A DNA stretch of 64,000 nt from Aequorivita vladivostokensis (GTDB lineage: Bacteria > Bacteroidota > Bacteroidia > Flavobacteriales > Flavobacteriaceae), in contig NZ_JSVU01000002.1 in NCBI RefSeq assembly GCF_000952855.1, positions 1 to 64,000 on the forward strand, in the 5' to 3' direction. This document shows, one piece after another, positions 43,118 to 51,755 of this stretch (position 1 is its first letter; the number at the start of each line of letters is the position of its first letter). The position numbers and the translations under genes are program-made. The notes beneath the pieces were generated by a model. That model did no database searches. It saw only the letters and a list, made by a program, of their open reading frames with translations, and was not told where the DNA came from.

Positions 43118-45553
43118 TTATTCATTAAGTTCTTTTTTGCGAAAGGCGAAATACAGCCCGCTCAATAAAATCAAAAGAAATATAATACTGCTCACCAATG
43201 AAATGGTGCTTCCCGTTTGTATCACTTTGGGCTCAAACTTGAATTCTATTTTATTATTTCCGGGAGGTATAACCATTGCTCGCAGCACGTAATTGGCACG
43301 GAAATATTCCGCAGGTTTTCCATTTATGTAAGCATTCCAGCCTTTTGGATAATATATTTCGGAAAAGATTGCCAATTGAGGTGATTTTGTGGAAGCTTCA
43401 TAAACCAGATGATTCGGCTGATAGGTAAATAACTCAATAGTTGCGGTACTGTCCCTCTCAATATTTTGGTTAGGGATTTTAGAAAGAAATTTTTGGTTTA
43501 CAACCGCTGTTTTTTTCGTGTCCAAACTGTCCAGAAGTTGGATTTCCTCATCGGCATTTTTGGCCGGCTGCACGTTTTCCACGAACCAAGCATCGCCATT
43601 TGCGTATGGATTGCGCTGTGCTACCGGACCACCATTTTTTGTTTTCGTAATTATGTAACGCACGTTAAGCATATTTAGGATGCCAATATTTCCTTGGCTG
43701 ATATAATATTCAAAAAGGTCCTGCATTCTTCCCGGCTTGGCTGCGTGATACCCGCCCAAAGCGTTGTGGAAATAACTGGCCCGACCACTGTTAAATGCGT
43801 TTGTTGTGGCATCGTAAACGCGGTGATGCCCATCGTCTTCCAAAATTTGGATGTCGGCGCCATTCTTTTGGAAGGGTTCGTCCACCAATCTGGCTTGCAC
43901 AAAATCTTCTTCATTTACATATCTTCTATCAACCCCTACCAAATCGACCAAAACCAAAACACAAAGCGCAGCCACGGCGAACCCCTTTTTTAGCGTTCCC
44001 TTCATAAAAAACCAAAGAACAGCGGCCGTCAATAGTACAAATATCAGCGAACGGATTGCATCGGAAGCAAAGAGCGACATTCGGTCTTCACGGATTGCCT
44101 CCACGAAAGGAAGGCCCATTTCTTCCCTAAAATAGCTGTCGTACGGACTTGCAAAATCGAATAATGTTGCTTTAAAAAGAATAAATAGCAACGTAAGTCC
44201 GCCCACAATTCCCGTGGACCAGAGCAGGGCTTTCTTCTTTTCCGCTTCCCTTTCAAATTGATTAAAAAACTGGTGAAGTCCCACAATAGCGAGAATTGGA
44301 AGAATTAATTCGATAATTACCTGAATAGAGGAAACCGCGCGGAATTTATCGTACATCGGCACATAATCAATAAAGAATTGGGTCAAACCTTTAAAATTGT
44401 CTCCCCAAGAGAGCAGCAGGGTTAAAATAAAGCCCGAAACCACCCACCATTTTAATCTGCCGCGGACCAAAAAGAGCGCCAGCACGGCAAGAAAAATCAC
44501 AATCGCGCCGATATACGCGGGAGCCCCCACATAGGTCTGATTGCCCCAATACATCGGGATTTGGCTTAAAACCTGATTGGCTTCCTGCGCAGAAGCACCC
44601 ATTCGCATCAAGCTCTCTACGGTTTTTGAATCCTTCGGAAATGCTTCGGAAGAGCTTCCGCCCATAAACCGCGGAATGAAAAGATTGAAACTTTCCAGCC
44701 TTCCATAGCTGTATTCCGTGATATAATCGTAATCAAGGCCCGTTTTGTTATCTTTTGGGGTACCGTCCGCATTTACGGTCAATTCAGTTTTTCCGCGGGT
44801 TGAAGTATCGGCGTATTCCTTGGTTGCCAAAATATTTGTGGCATTCAACCCGATGGAAATAATTACGGCAACTACCATAATTCCAACGGCCTTAAAATAA
44901 TGTGGAAGCAATTTCTTCCTATAAGCATCAATCAAATAAACAATCCCGATGATTATCACCAAAAGCATCAAGTAATAGGTCATTTGGAAGTGGTTGGCCA
45001 CCAATTCCAGCGCCATCGAAACCGTGAGCAGTAAAAATCCCCAAAGATATTTTCCGTGGAAGGTGAGAAATATTCCACTTAAAACAAAGGGCATATAGGC
45101 TATGGCGTGGGCTTTTGCGTTGTGCCCAACGCCAAGGATAATGATTAAATACGTTGAAAAGCCAAACGCCAGCGCACCCAAAAAAGCCAGTTTATAATCC
45201 ACTTTCAGCACCAAGAAAAGAATATACATTCCTATGAAATAGAGGAAAAGATAATCTGCCGGACGCGGCAAAAATCGGATTGCGAGATCGAGCTGTTTTA
45301 TGTAATTGTTCGGATATTTTGCGCCCAGTTGATAGGTAGGCATCCCGCCGAAAGCCGCATCGGTCCAATAGGTTTCCTCCCCTGTGGCTTTTCTGAAATC
45401 ATTTTGTTGTTTCGCCATTCCAGTGTATTGCACAATATCGCTTTGGAATATTTTTTTTCCCTGTAAAACTGGGTTGAAATAGGCCAACGAAGCCACGATA
45501 AACAAAACAAAAACAACTAAATGGGGAAGGAATTTCTTAAAGTTGGGCTGCAT
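43118..45553 (-). CDS. YfhO-family multi-pass membrane protein
   Basis: The protein has 811 residues and about a dozen transmembrane helices in the first two thirds. They start at VVFVLFIVASLAYFNPV, and YLFLYFIGMYILFLVLKV and VVVIFLAVLALFLVRG are clear. A periplasmic C-terminal domain (about 550-770) is followed by a final helix. YfhO proteins resemble GT-C glycosyltransferases and are linked to teichoic or glycan modification in Gram-positives. The neighbouring GT4 enzyme suggests a glycan or glycolipid job here; the substrate is unknown. Confidence 0.82.
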   Translation of the reverse strand: MQPNFKKFLPHLVVFVLFIVASLAYFNPVLQGKKIFQSDIVQYTGMAKQQNDFRKATGEETYWTDAAFGGMPTYQLGAKYPNNYIKQLDLAIRFLPRPADYLFLYFIGMYILFLVLKVDYKLAFLGALAFGFSTYLIIILGVGHNAKAHAIAYMPFVLSGIFLTFHGKYLWGFLLLTVSMALELVANHFQMTYYLMLLVIIIGIVYLIDAYRKKLLPHYFKAVGIMVVAVIISIGLNATNILATKEYADTSTRGKTELTVNADGTPKDNKTGLDYDYITEYSYGRLESFNLFIPRFMGGSSSEAFPKDSKTVESLMRMGASAQEANQVLSQIPMYWGNQTYVGAPAYIGAIVIFLAVLALFLVRGRLKWWVVSGFILTLLLSWGDNFKGLTQFFIDYVPMYDKFRAVSSIQVIIELILPILAIVGLHQFFNQFEREAEKKKALLWSTGIVGGLTLLFILFKATLFDFASPYDSYFREEMGLPFVEAIREDRMSLFASDAIRSLIFVLLTAAVLWFFMKGTLKKGFAVAALCVLVLVDLVGVDRRYVNEEDFVQARLVDEPFQKNGADIQILEDDGHHRVYDATTNAFNSGRASYFHNALGGYHAAKPGRMQDLFEYYISQGNIGILNMLNVRYIITKTKNGGPVAQRNPYANGDAWFVENVQPAKNADEEIQLLDSLDTKKTAVVNQKFLSKIPNQNIERDSTATIELFTYQPNHLVYEASTKSPQLAIFSEIYYPKGWNAYINGKPAEYFRANYVLRAMVIPPGNNKIEFKFEPKVIQTGSTISLVSSIIFLLILLSGLYFAFRKKELNE

Positions 45554-45597
45554 AATTTGGCGTGTGGATTTGAAGAGGGGAAATTAGGGATTTTTTT

Positions 45598-45695
45598 GGA
45601 AACACGAACCACTCCTATAGGGAAACACGAACCACGACGTTTTGATACACGACCAAAATAATGTCTATTTGTCGTGAGTCGAAACGTCGTGGTTC
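45598..45695. repeat. imperfect long inverted repeat with a direct repeat
   Basis: GAACCACGACGTTT (45629-45642) pairs with AAACGTCGTGGTTC (45682-45695), with an inner CACGAC/GTCGTG pair. A 15-base word, GGAAACACGAACCAC, occurs at 45598 and again at 45621. The element fills the yfhO-DUF4834 spacer. Confidence 0.75.
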
Positions 45696-45707
45696 AAAAT
45701 GTCTTTA

Positions 45708-45971
45708 TCAATCTACCTCCTCAAACTCCACATATTCCCCAACTTTTTTACTCTTTCGGGAATTTTGCGATGGGTTTTTGTCGATGGTGATACTTCCCTC
45801 CTTTTTGTGCTGAGAATTCATATCTGGATTATTTCCAAAGAATTGCTCAAACTGCTGTCCGGCTTTTTTCGAAATATAGCGCATTAAATAAGGAGTGGCG
45901 AGCCTGATAAGAAACTTAAGCCCGAAATATACCAGAAGAACGATCAGTATCGTTTTTAGGAATGTCATCAT
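45708..45971 (-). CDS. DUF4834 family membrane protein
   Basis: The protein has 87 residues with one hydrophobic N-terminal helix (LKTILIVLLVYFGLKFLIRL) and a charged tail (SQNSRKSKKVGEYVEFEEVD). It fits DUF4834, a small Bacteroidota family of unknown function. A promoter box is at 45989-45996. The start codon is one of two consecutive Met codons. Confidence 0.75.
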   Translation of the reverse strand: MMTFLKTILIVLLVYFGLKFLIRLATPYLMRYISKKAGQQFEQFFGNNPDMNSQHKKEGSITIDKNPSQNSRKSKKVGEYVEFEEVD

Positions 45972-45988
45972 AATTGTAAAATTCTTTC

Positions 45989-45996
45989 CAAAAATA
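45989..45996 (-). promoter_or_regulatory. -7 box of the DUF4834 gene
   Basis: Minus-strand TATTTTTG matches TAnnTTTG, 18 bases before the ATG at 45971. Confidence 0.5.
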
Positions 45997-46051
45997 AGGA
46001 TTGGTGTATAAAAAGACGAATGTTGACTATTAAATAAATGGTAAAATCTTA

Positions 46052-46059
46052 TATCTTTG
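46052..46059 (+). promoter_or_regulatory. -7 box of the 46078 gene
   Basis: TATCTTTG matches TAnnTTTG, 19 bases upstream of the ATG. Confidence 0.55.
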
Positions 46060-46077
46060 AACTAAACCCAACTTTCC

Positions 46078-47049
46078 ATGAATATCAAACTTCCCTTTCT
46101 ATTTCTGCTGAGTTTATTGGCTATTTCACACGCTTCCGCACAATATACCGAAATGATAAACACCAACCGCCCCGGTGGTTCTCAGGGTGCATTTTCGGTG
46201 GGTACAAATGTACTCCAGTTTGAAACCGGATTTAGCTATGGAAAGGAAAAGCACGAGCTTTTAAAAACCGAGACCAATGGCTTTGCGATAGATTATTCGG
46301 TTCGATACGGTTTCTGGAAGGAACGTCTGGAAGTGAGCATAATGGGCGAATTTCAGTCAAATACTGTTACCGATAATCGTTCTGCAGTTGCGAGGGAGTA
46401 TGGTCTTTCCAATTTTAAAAGCAACACGATTGGTGCTAAATATTTGATATATGATCCCTATAGAAAACGGGAACTTAAAGGCCCGAACCTCTACAGTTGG
46501 AAAGCCAATAATAAAACCCAATGGGCAGACTTAATACCCGCAATCTCCATTTACGCTGGTGCCAATTTTGATTCTGCAGATAATCCTTTCACACCCGAAA
46601 CTGAGAGCACCATCAGTCCAAAGTTTGTGCTCGCCACCCAAAACAATTTTATAGGAGGCTGGGTTTTTGTAACTAACATAATTGTGGACCGGGTAACTAC
46701 CGAATTTCCCACCTATGGCTATATCGTAACCTTAACACATGCTACGAACCGCTATTTTTCAGTTTTCCTAGAAAACCAAGGCTTTAAGAGTGATTTTTAT
46801 TCAGATCAACTTTTGCGTGGCGGCGCCGCAGCCTTAATAAATCAAAATTTACAGGTAGATCTTTCGCTCACCTATAGCTTTAAGGATACTCCTTCAAAGT
46901 TCTACGGCCGCGCTGGATTGGCCTACCGCTTTGATATGCACAATAAAGATGAATACCTCGAAGACAAAGTAAATAAGGAGATGAAAGAGAAGGATAAAAA
47001 AGAAGAGCGACAAGAAGAATTGGATTTGGATGAAAACGGCGAAAAATAA
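46078..47049 (+). CDS. outer membrane MetA-pathway / transporter-like beta-barrel
   Basis: The protein has 323 residues. Signal peptide MNIKLPFLFLLSLLAISHASA is followed by NTNRPGGSQGAFSVGTNVLQFETG, a start seen in Phenol_MetA_deg-type porin-like proteins. Alternating beta strands continue to YGRAGLAYRFDM, then a highly charged tail (KEMKEKDKKEERQEELDLDENG). It is probably an outer-membrane channel; the substrate is unknown. It ends 10 bases before the next gene. Confidence 0.72.
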   Translation: MNIKLPFLFLLSLLAISHASAQYTEMINTNRPGGSQGAFSVGTNVLQFETGFSYGKEKHELLKTETNGFAIDYSVRYGFWKERLEVSIMGEFQSNTVTDNRSAVAREYGLSNFKSNTIGAKYLIYDPYRKRELKGPNLYSWKANNKTQWADLIPAISIYAGANFDSADNPFTPETESTISPKFVLATQNNFIGGWVFVTNIIVDRVTTEFPTYGYIVTLTHATNRYFSVFLENQGFKSDFYSDQLLRGGAAALINQNLQVDLSLTYSFKDTPSKFYGRAGLAYRFDMHNKDEYLEDKVNKEMKEKDKKEERQEELDLDENGEK

Positions 47050-47059
47050 TGTTCAAAGT

Positions 47060-48178
47060 ATGATTACAGTTAAACAACTAACCTCAAAAAGTGATCTTAA
47101 AAAGTTTGTCACTTTTCCCTTTAAACTTTATAAAGACAGCAAATATTGGGTTCCATCGCTTATTAAAGATGAAATGGAAACCTTGGATGCTGATAAAAAT
47201 CCGGTTTTCAAAAATGCCGAAGCTTGGTATTATTTGGCATATATAAATGAAGAAATTGTTGGTCGCATCGCAGTTATTTTAAATCATTTTGAGGTAAACG
47301 AACAGGGAAAGAAAAAAATCCGCTTTGGCTGGCTTGATATGGTCGATGATATTGAAGTGACCAAAGCCCTACTTGAAAAAGTATATGAAAAAGGCCGCGA
47401 ACACAATCTTGAATACGCCGAAGGCCCCGTGGGTTTTAGCAATATGGAGAAAGCGGGAATACTAACCATGGGCTTTGAGGAAATGAATACCATGATTACT
47501 TGGTACCATTACCCGTACTATGCGGAACATCTTGAAAAATTGGGTTTTGAGAAACAGGCTACCTGGGTGGAATACACTTTAAAAATTCCAGAAGCCATTT
47601 TTGAGAAAGTAGCTAAATTTTCAAAAATCGTGCGCGAGCGCTATAAACTTTCAGTGATTAGATTTAAGGACAAAAAGGAAATACTGCCTTATGTTGACGA
47701 CATGTTTGGCCTGCTTAACAAAACCTATAATACCTTACAAACCTTCGTGCCTATCCAGCAATATCAGATAGATTATTACAAAAAGAAATATTTCAGCTTT
47801 ATACATCCCGATTATATTTGCTGTATAAAAGATGAAACCGGAAAATTGATTGCCTTTTCAATCGTGATGCCCTCCTTTTCAAAAGCATTGAAAAAAGCGA
47901 ACGGAAAGCTCTTTCCTTTTGGATGGAACCATATTTTAAAAGCCCAGAAAAAGAACGACACAGCCGCTTTCTATTTAATAGGAATTGACCCAGAATACCA
48001 AGGCAAGGGCGTTACCGCAATAATTTTTGAGGAAATGCAATACCTCTTCAATTCCAAGGGAATACAGACTGTGGAAACCAATCCAGAATTAAAGGAAAAC
48101 ACCGCTGTACAGTTGCTTTGGAAAGATTACAATCCTATACAGCATAAGGAGCGGAGTACTTTTAGGAAGGATATTTAG
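47060..48178 (+). CDS. GNAT-like acetyltransferase domain protein
   Basis: The protein has 372 residues. A GNAT-like fold is suggested by the C-terminal motif IGIDPEYQGKGVTAIIFEEM (acetyl-CoA binding Q/R-x-x-G-x-G/A type) and by INEEIVGRIAVILNHF in the first half. It is longer than a single GNAT domain, so it may be a tandem-domain enzyme. The substrate is unknown. The ATG at 47060 (MITVKQL) is chosen; an in-frame upstream start overlaps the previous gene by 20 bases. Confidence 0.68.
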   Translation: MITVKQLTSKSDLKKFVTFPFKLYKDSKYWVPSLIKDEMETLDADKNPVFKNAEAWYYLAYINEEIVGRIAVILNHFEVNEQGKKKIRFGWLDMVDDIEVTKALLEKVYEKGREHNLEYAEGPVGFSNMEKAGILTMGFEEMNTMITWYHYPYYAEHLEKLGFEKQATWVEYTLKIPEAIFEKVAKFSKIVRERYKLSVIRFKDKKEILPYVDDMFGLLNKTYNTLQTFVPIQQYQIDYYKKKYFSFIHPDYICCIKDETGKLIAFSIVMPSFSKALKKANGKLFPFGWNHILKAQKKNDTAAFYLIGIDPEYQGKGVTAIIFEEMQYLFNSKGIQTVETNPELKENTAVQLLWKDYNPIQHKERSTFRKDI

Positions 48179-48247
48179 ATTTTTTGATTTATAGTTTTAT
48201 GTATGCGTTCATATGTTATAGATACATGTGGTACTGTAGTTATAATA

Positions 48248-49012
48248 TCAATTATCATATGAATCTATTTCCCTGATTACATTTTCACCTACTTCATCAA
48301 GTTGACCGTATAAATCAATCATCCAATCAAACTGAAAAGCTGCTAAATTAATTACATTTCTATATGATGCAGATGAAGTGTACTCTTTAAAATCCTCAAT
48401 ATATTCAGATTGGGGTGTAGCTCTTAAGCTTAATGAATCTGGAGGTAAGAAAGCAGTTGCGAGGACCAACGATTTATCAAATTGAGAGGAAAGATAATTT
48501 TCTTGCCCTTTTAGATAACCATTATAACTTCCTTCATTTTGGGAAATGTCATCCACTAGCCTGTGGTATCGGATCAAAAGGGAATCTAAATCCGTATTGT
48601 TTATTTTACCGAAATAATTAGAGTTTTTTAGCGCTTCATAGCCGCCTGTGTTAGGTTTGAAATGAAACTCCATAAAGGCAGACCCACAACCCATGAGCAG
48701 AAGCAAGTTTTCTTCTTCCTTTTTATCTAGAATTGCCGTTCTTGCTTTCTTACAAAGATTTCCAATATTTTTTCGATACTTAGTTAATGAATCTAACATT
48801 CTCATATCTTCTTGGGTGTGTGATTTTATCTTTCCCAAGTATTCCCTCAAAATTTTATCATCTTTCTTTACCTGATTCCAATTGTTTATCTGAAGAGCAA
48901 TCAAAATACCTATAACAACCAATAAAATCTCACCAATGGCATATTTTAAATACTTACTGGTTTGACCATTTGATAGTAAATCATATCTTATTTTTCTAAA
49001 GATTTTTATCAT
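48248..49012 (-). CDS. DUF6090-family membrane protein
   Basis: The protein has 254 residues with an N-terminal transmembrane helix (AIGEILLVVIGILIALQINNW) after a short basic cytoplasmic start, then a long helical periplasmic region. DUF6090 proteins of Bacteroidota share the GEILLVVIGILIALQINNWN stretch. Function is unknown. Its codon use is more AT-rich than its neighbours, which may reflect transfer. It has no neighbour on the same strand close enough to be an operon partner. Confidence 0.75.
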   Translation of the reverse strand: MIKIFRKIRYDLLSNGQTSKYLKYAIGEILLVVIGILIALQINNWNQVKKDDKILREYLGKIKSHTQEDMRMLDSLTKYRKNIGNLCKKARTAILDKKEEENLLLLMGCGSAFMEFHFKPNTGGYEALKNSNYFGKINNTDLDSLLIRYHRLVDDISQNEGSYNGYLKGQENYLSSQFDKSLVLATAFLPPDSLSLRATPQSEYIEDFKEYTSSASYRNVINLAAFQFDWMIDLYGQLDEVGENVIREIDSYDN

Positions 49013-49128
49013 TGGTTAGTGTTTGATTATAAGGCATTACAACTTGTTACATGATAGTTTTTTATTGTTGTTATCTTGTAAAGTTAATTAAAAACGCCAA
49101 AAAGTTATTCCAAAAAAATTTAGGGCAT

Positions 49129-49160
49129 AAAAAATCCACCCAAAAAAAGGTGGATTTTTC
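49129..49160 (-). terminator. terminator of the capB-like gene
   Basis: AAAAATCCACC (49130-49140) / GGTGGATTTTT (49149-49159) with an eight-base loop of C and A. Both flanks are A/T-rich, so it could act in both directions. Confidence 0.85.
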
Positions 49161-49171
49161 AATATTATAAG

Positions 49172-49191
49172 ATTTCCGCCTGCGCGGGAAT
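49172..49191. repeat. REP-like palindrome, second copy
   Basis: ATTTCCGC-CTGC-GCGGGAAT pairs along eight bases with one G-T. It closely matches the copy at 2920-2939. Confidence 0.7.
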
Positions 49192-49195
49192 TTGT

Positions 49196-50461
49196 TTAAA
49201 TCTTCTCTCCCATCGCCTCAGCAACAGCCGCAGAAAGACGTTTGTAAGTTCCGTTCTCCAAGCGCTCGCGGATAGATGAAAAAGCCTCCAAAGTCTCTTC
49301 AATATCTTCCATTGTGTGTGAAGCCGTTGGAATCATTCTTAAAAGAATCAAACCTTTCGGAATTACTGGATAAACTACTATTGAGCAGAAAATTCCATGG
49401 TTTTCACGAAGGTCTTTTACCAAGGCCATCGCCTCGGGAATACTTCCTTTTAAATAAACCGGAGTTACGCAGCTTTGGGTAGTTCCAAGGTCAAAGCCTC
49501 TTTTGCGAAGCCCGCCCTGCAGCGCGTTTACGTTTTCCCAAAGCTTTTCTTTCAGTTCGGGCATGGTGCGAAGCATGTCCAAACGCTTCAATGCACCTTC
49601 CACCAAAACCATCTGTAATGATTTTGCGAACATTTGCGAACGCAGATTATATTTTAGGTAATTCATTATTTCCTCATCACCCGCAATAAATGCTCCCGTA
49701 CTCGCCATGGATTTTGCAAAAGTTGCAAAATAAACGTCAATTCCATCCTGCACACCTTGCTCCTCGCCCGCTCCGGCACCTGTTTTACCAAGCGTTCCGA
49801 AACCATGGGCATCATCCACGAAAAATCGAAAATTGTATTTTTCCTTAAGTGCAATAATTTCTTTCAATTTTCCTTGCTCGCCGCGCATTCCGAAAACACC
49901 TTCAGAAATAAGGAGAATTCCGCCGCCCGTTTTTTCGGCAACTTTTGTGGCGCGCTGCAGGTTTTTTTCGATACTTTCCATATCGTTGTGCTTATACGTA
50001 AAGCGCTGCCCCAAGTGAAGACGAACCCCGTCAATAATACAAGCGTGGGCATCAACGTCGTAAACAATCACATCGTCTTTTGAAACAAGGGCGTCTATGG
50101 TTGAAACCATTCCTTGGTATCCAAAATTCAGCAAATAAGCTGCTTCTTTATGTACAAATGCTGCGAGTTCTCTTTGAAGTTGTTCGTGAAGATCGGTATG
50201 GCCGCTCATCATTCGTGCACCCATTGGGTAGGCAGAGCCCCATTTTTTGGCGGCTTCGGCATCTACCTTTCTAACTTCAGGGTGGTTGGCAAGCCCTAAA
50301 TAATCATTGATGCTCCAAGTGATTACCTCTTTGCCCTTAAATTTCATTCTATTGGAAATGGGGCCTTCCAGTTTTGGGAAAACAAAGTAGCCTTCCGCTT
50401 GTTCGGCCCATTTTCCCAATGGACCTTTATCTTTATAGATTTTATCGAATAAATCTTTCAT
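49196..50461 (-). CDS. alpha-oxoamine synthase, likely cysteate fatty acyltransferase
   Basis: This 421-residue PLP enzyme of the serine palmitoyltransferase / glycine acetyltransferase family has PLP lysine K250 in FATFAKSMAS, H139 in DAHACIID and the DDAHGFGTLG motif (D217). It closely resembles the flavobacterial enzyme that joins cysteate to a fatty acyl thioester for capnine and sulfonolipid synthesis. In Flavobacterium johnsoniae such a gene is needed for normal gliding. The CBS-like gene upstream supports that reading. Glycine C-acetyltransferase or SPT proper are the alternatives, so the symbol is left blank. Confidence 0.8.
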   Translation of the reverse strand: MKDLFDKIYKDKGPLGKWAEQAEGYFVFPKLEGPISNRMKFKGKEVITWSINDYLGLANHPEVRKVDAEAAKKWGSAYPMGARMMSGHTDLHEQLQRELAAFVHKEAAYLLNFGYQGMVSTIDALVSKDDVIVYDVDAHACIIDGVRLHLGQRFTYKHNDMESIEKNLQRATKVAEKTGGGILLISEGVFGMRGEQGKLKEIIALKEKYNFRFFVDDAHGFGTLGKTGAGAGEEQGVQDGIDVYFATFAKSMASTGAFIAGDEEIMNYLKYNLRSQMFAKSLQMVLVEGALKRLDMLRTMPELKEKLWENVNALQGGLRKRGFDLGTTQSCVTPVYLKGSIPEAMALVKDLRENHGIFCSIVVYPVIPKGLILLRMIPTASHTMEDIEETLEAFSSIRERLENGTYKRLSAAVAEAMGEKI

Positions 50462-50486
50462 TAAATCTTTAGTTAAAAATTTGGGA

Positions 50487-50494
50487 CAAAATTA
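50487..50494 (-). promoter_or_regulatory. -7 box of the capB-like gene
   Basis: Minus-strand TAATTTTG matches TAnnTTTG, about 26 bases before the ATG at 50461. Confidence 0.5.
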
Positions 50495-50555
50495 ATTAAA
50501 TTATTTGTGAGATATTGGATTTTAGTCGTGAGATTTTAGACAACCCAAATCCAAA

Positions 50556-50588
50556 TAAAAAACCGATTGAAAATAACAATCGGTTTTT
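50556..50588 (-). terminator. terminator of the capA-like gene
   Basis: AAAAACCGATTG (50558-50569) / CAATCGGTTTTT (50577-50588) with a short loop, and a T-run on the minus side. Confidence 0.85.
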
Positions 50589-50611
50589 AAATCGTATATC
50601 TAAAATCGTAA

Positions 50612-50633
50612 ACCTGCCTAGCGGTAGGCGGGT
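50612..50633. repeat. GC-rich dispersed palindrome
   Basis: CCTGCCTA-GCGG-TAGGCGGG forms an eight-bp stem with one T-G pair just after the CBS-like stop codon. It resembles repeats common in other Bacteroidota. Confidence 0.55.
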
Positions 50634-50639
50634 CTAAAA

Positions 50640-51677
50640 TTACTTTACGTACTCAATTTTATGAATTTCTGCAGTTTCAGAATCAAAGAAACCTTGCTGG
50701 TTCATCCATTCATCATTAAAAATTTTGCTCATATATCGGGAACCGTGGTCCGGGAAAATAACAATAATGTTGCTGTTCTCGTCAAACTCGCCTTCCTCTT
50801 CCAATTGCTTTAAGCCTTGCATCGCCGCGCCGCTGGTGTACCCTACAAACAGCCCTTCGGTTTTTGCAAGCTCACGGGCCGTGTGCGCGCTGCTCTCGTC
50901 CGTTACTTTTTCAAATTTGTCAATAATGTCGAAATCGGTTGCGGTTGGAATCAAGTTTTTACCCAAACCTTCAATTCGATAGGGATAGATTTCGTTCGCG
51001 TCAAACTCCTTGGTTTGGTGATATTTCTGAAGCACCGAGCCGTAAGCATCAATTCCTATAACTTTTATATTCGGGTTTTGCTCTTTTAAGAAACGAGCCG
51101 TTCCAGAGATTGTTCCTCCGGTTCCGCTGCAAGCCACTAAATGTGTGATTTTACCAGCAGTCTGCTCCCAGATTTCTGGGCCGGTGGTTTGGTAATGTGC
51201 ATCAATGTTCAACTCGTTAAAATATTGATTGATATAAACCGAACCTTTTATTTCGTTGTGAAGTCTTTTCGCAACTTCGTAATATGAACGTGGATCGTCC
51301 GCGCTCACGTGGGCCGGGCACACATAAACCTTGGCGCCCATGGTTTTCAGCATATCAATCTTATCTGCCGAGGATTTTGAACTTACTGCCAAAATACATT
51401 CGTAACCCTTAATGATGCTAACCATCGCAATACTGAAACCTGTATTGCCACTGGTGGTCTCAATAATGGTGTCGCCAGGTTTTAAAATGCCTTTTCTTTC
51501 GGCTTCTTCAATAATGTAAAGTGCAATGCGGTCTTTGGTTGAATGCCCCGGGTTGAATGCTTCAACCTTTGCGAAATAATTACCCTTCATCTTTTGGGTA
51601 ATCTTGTTAAGCTTAATCAACGGTGTGTTGCCTATAAGTTCCAACAAGTTATTGTGGGCTTTTATTTCTTCTTTCAT
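50640..51677 (-). CDS. PLP-dependent cysteine synthase / CBS-like enzyme, possible cysteate synthase
   Basis: The protein has 345 residues and fold type II. The lysine is K48 in [12 protein letters not shown]; normal OAS sulfhydrylases read NPGGSVKDR, so the H-S-T change marks a specialised branch. It also has TTSGNTG and [10 protein letters not shown] for PLP phosphate binding. Its position upstream of the CapB-like gene suggests it is the cysteate synthase of the capnine pathway (phosphoserine plus sulfite), which I recall from work on Alistipes and Flavobacterium. Cystathionine beta-synthase or cysteine synthase are the alternatives. The promoter is at 51734. Confidence 0.75.
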   Translation of the reverse strand: MKEEIKAHNNLLELIGNTPLIKLNKITQKMKGNYFAKVEAFNPGHSTKDRIALYIIEEAERKGILKPGDTIIETTSGNTGFSIAMVSIIKGYECILAVSSKSSADKIDMLKTMGAKVYVCPAHVSADDPRSYYEVAKRLHNEIKGSVYINQYFNELNIDAHYQTTGPEIWEQTAGKITHLVACSGTGGTISGTARFLKEQNPNIKVIGIDAYGSVLQKYHQTKEFDANEIYPYRIEGLGKNLIPTATDFDIIDKFEKVTDESSAHTARELAKTEGLFVGYTSGAAMQGLKQLEEEGEFDENSNIIVIFPDHGSRYMSKIFNDEWMNQQGFFDSETAEIHKIEYVK

Positions 51678-51703
51678 AAAGAGGGAGTTCGTTTTAAAAT
51701 GAC

Positions 51704-51720
51704 TTCAGTTTTAAACTGAA
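51704..51720. promoter_or_regulatory. perfect palindrome in the leader of the capA-like gene
   Basis: TTCAGTTT-T-AAACTGAA is a 17-base perfect palindrome just downstream of the predicted transcript start. It may be an operator or an RNA hairpin. Confidence 0.4.
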
Positions 51721-51733
51721 AATTTTAACCGCA

Positions 51734-51741
51734 CAAAGGTA
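51734..51741 (-). promoter_or_regulatory. -7 box of the capA-like gene
   Basis: Minus-strand TACCTTTG matches TAnnTTTG. The predicted leader is about 50 bases and includes the palindrome at 51704-51720. Confidence 0.55.
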
Positions 51742-51755
51742 AGGAATTATTTTTA

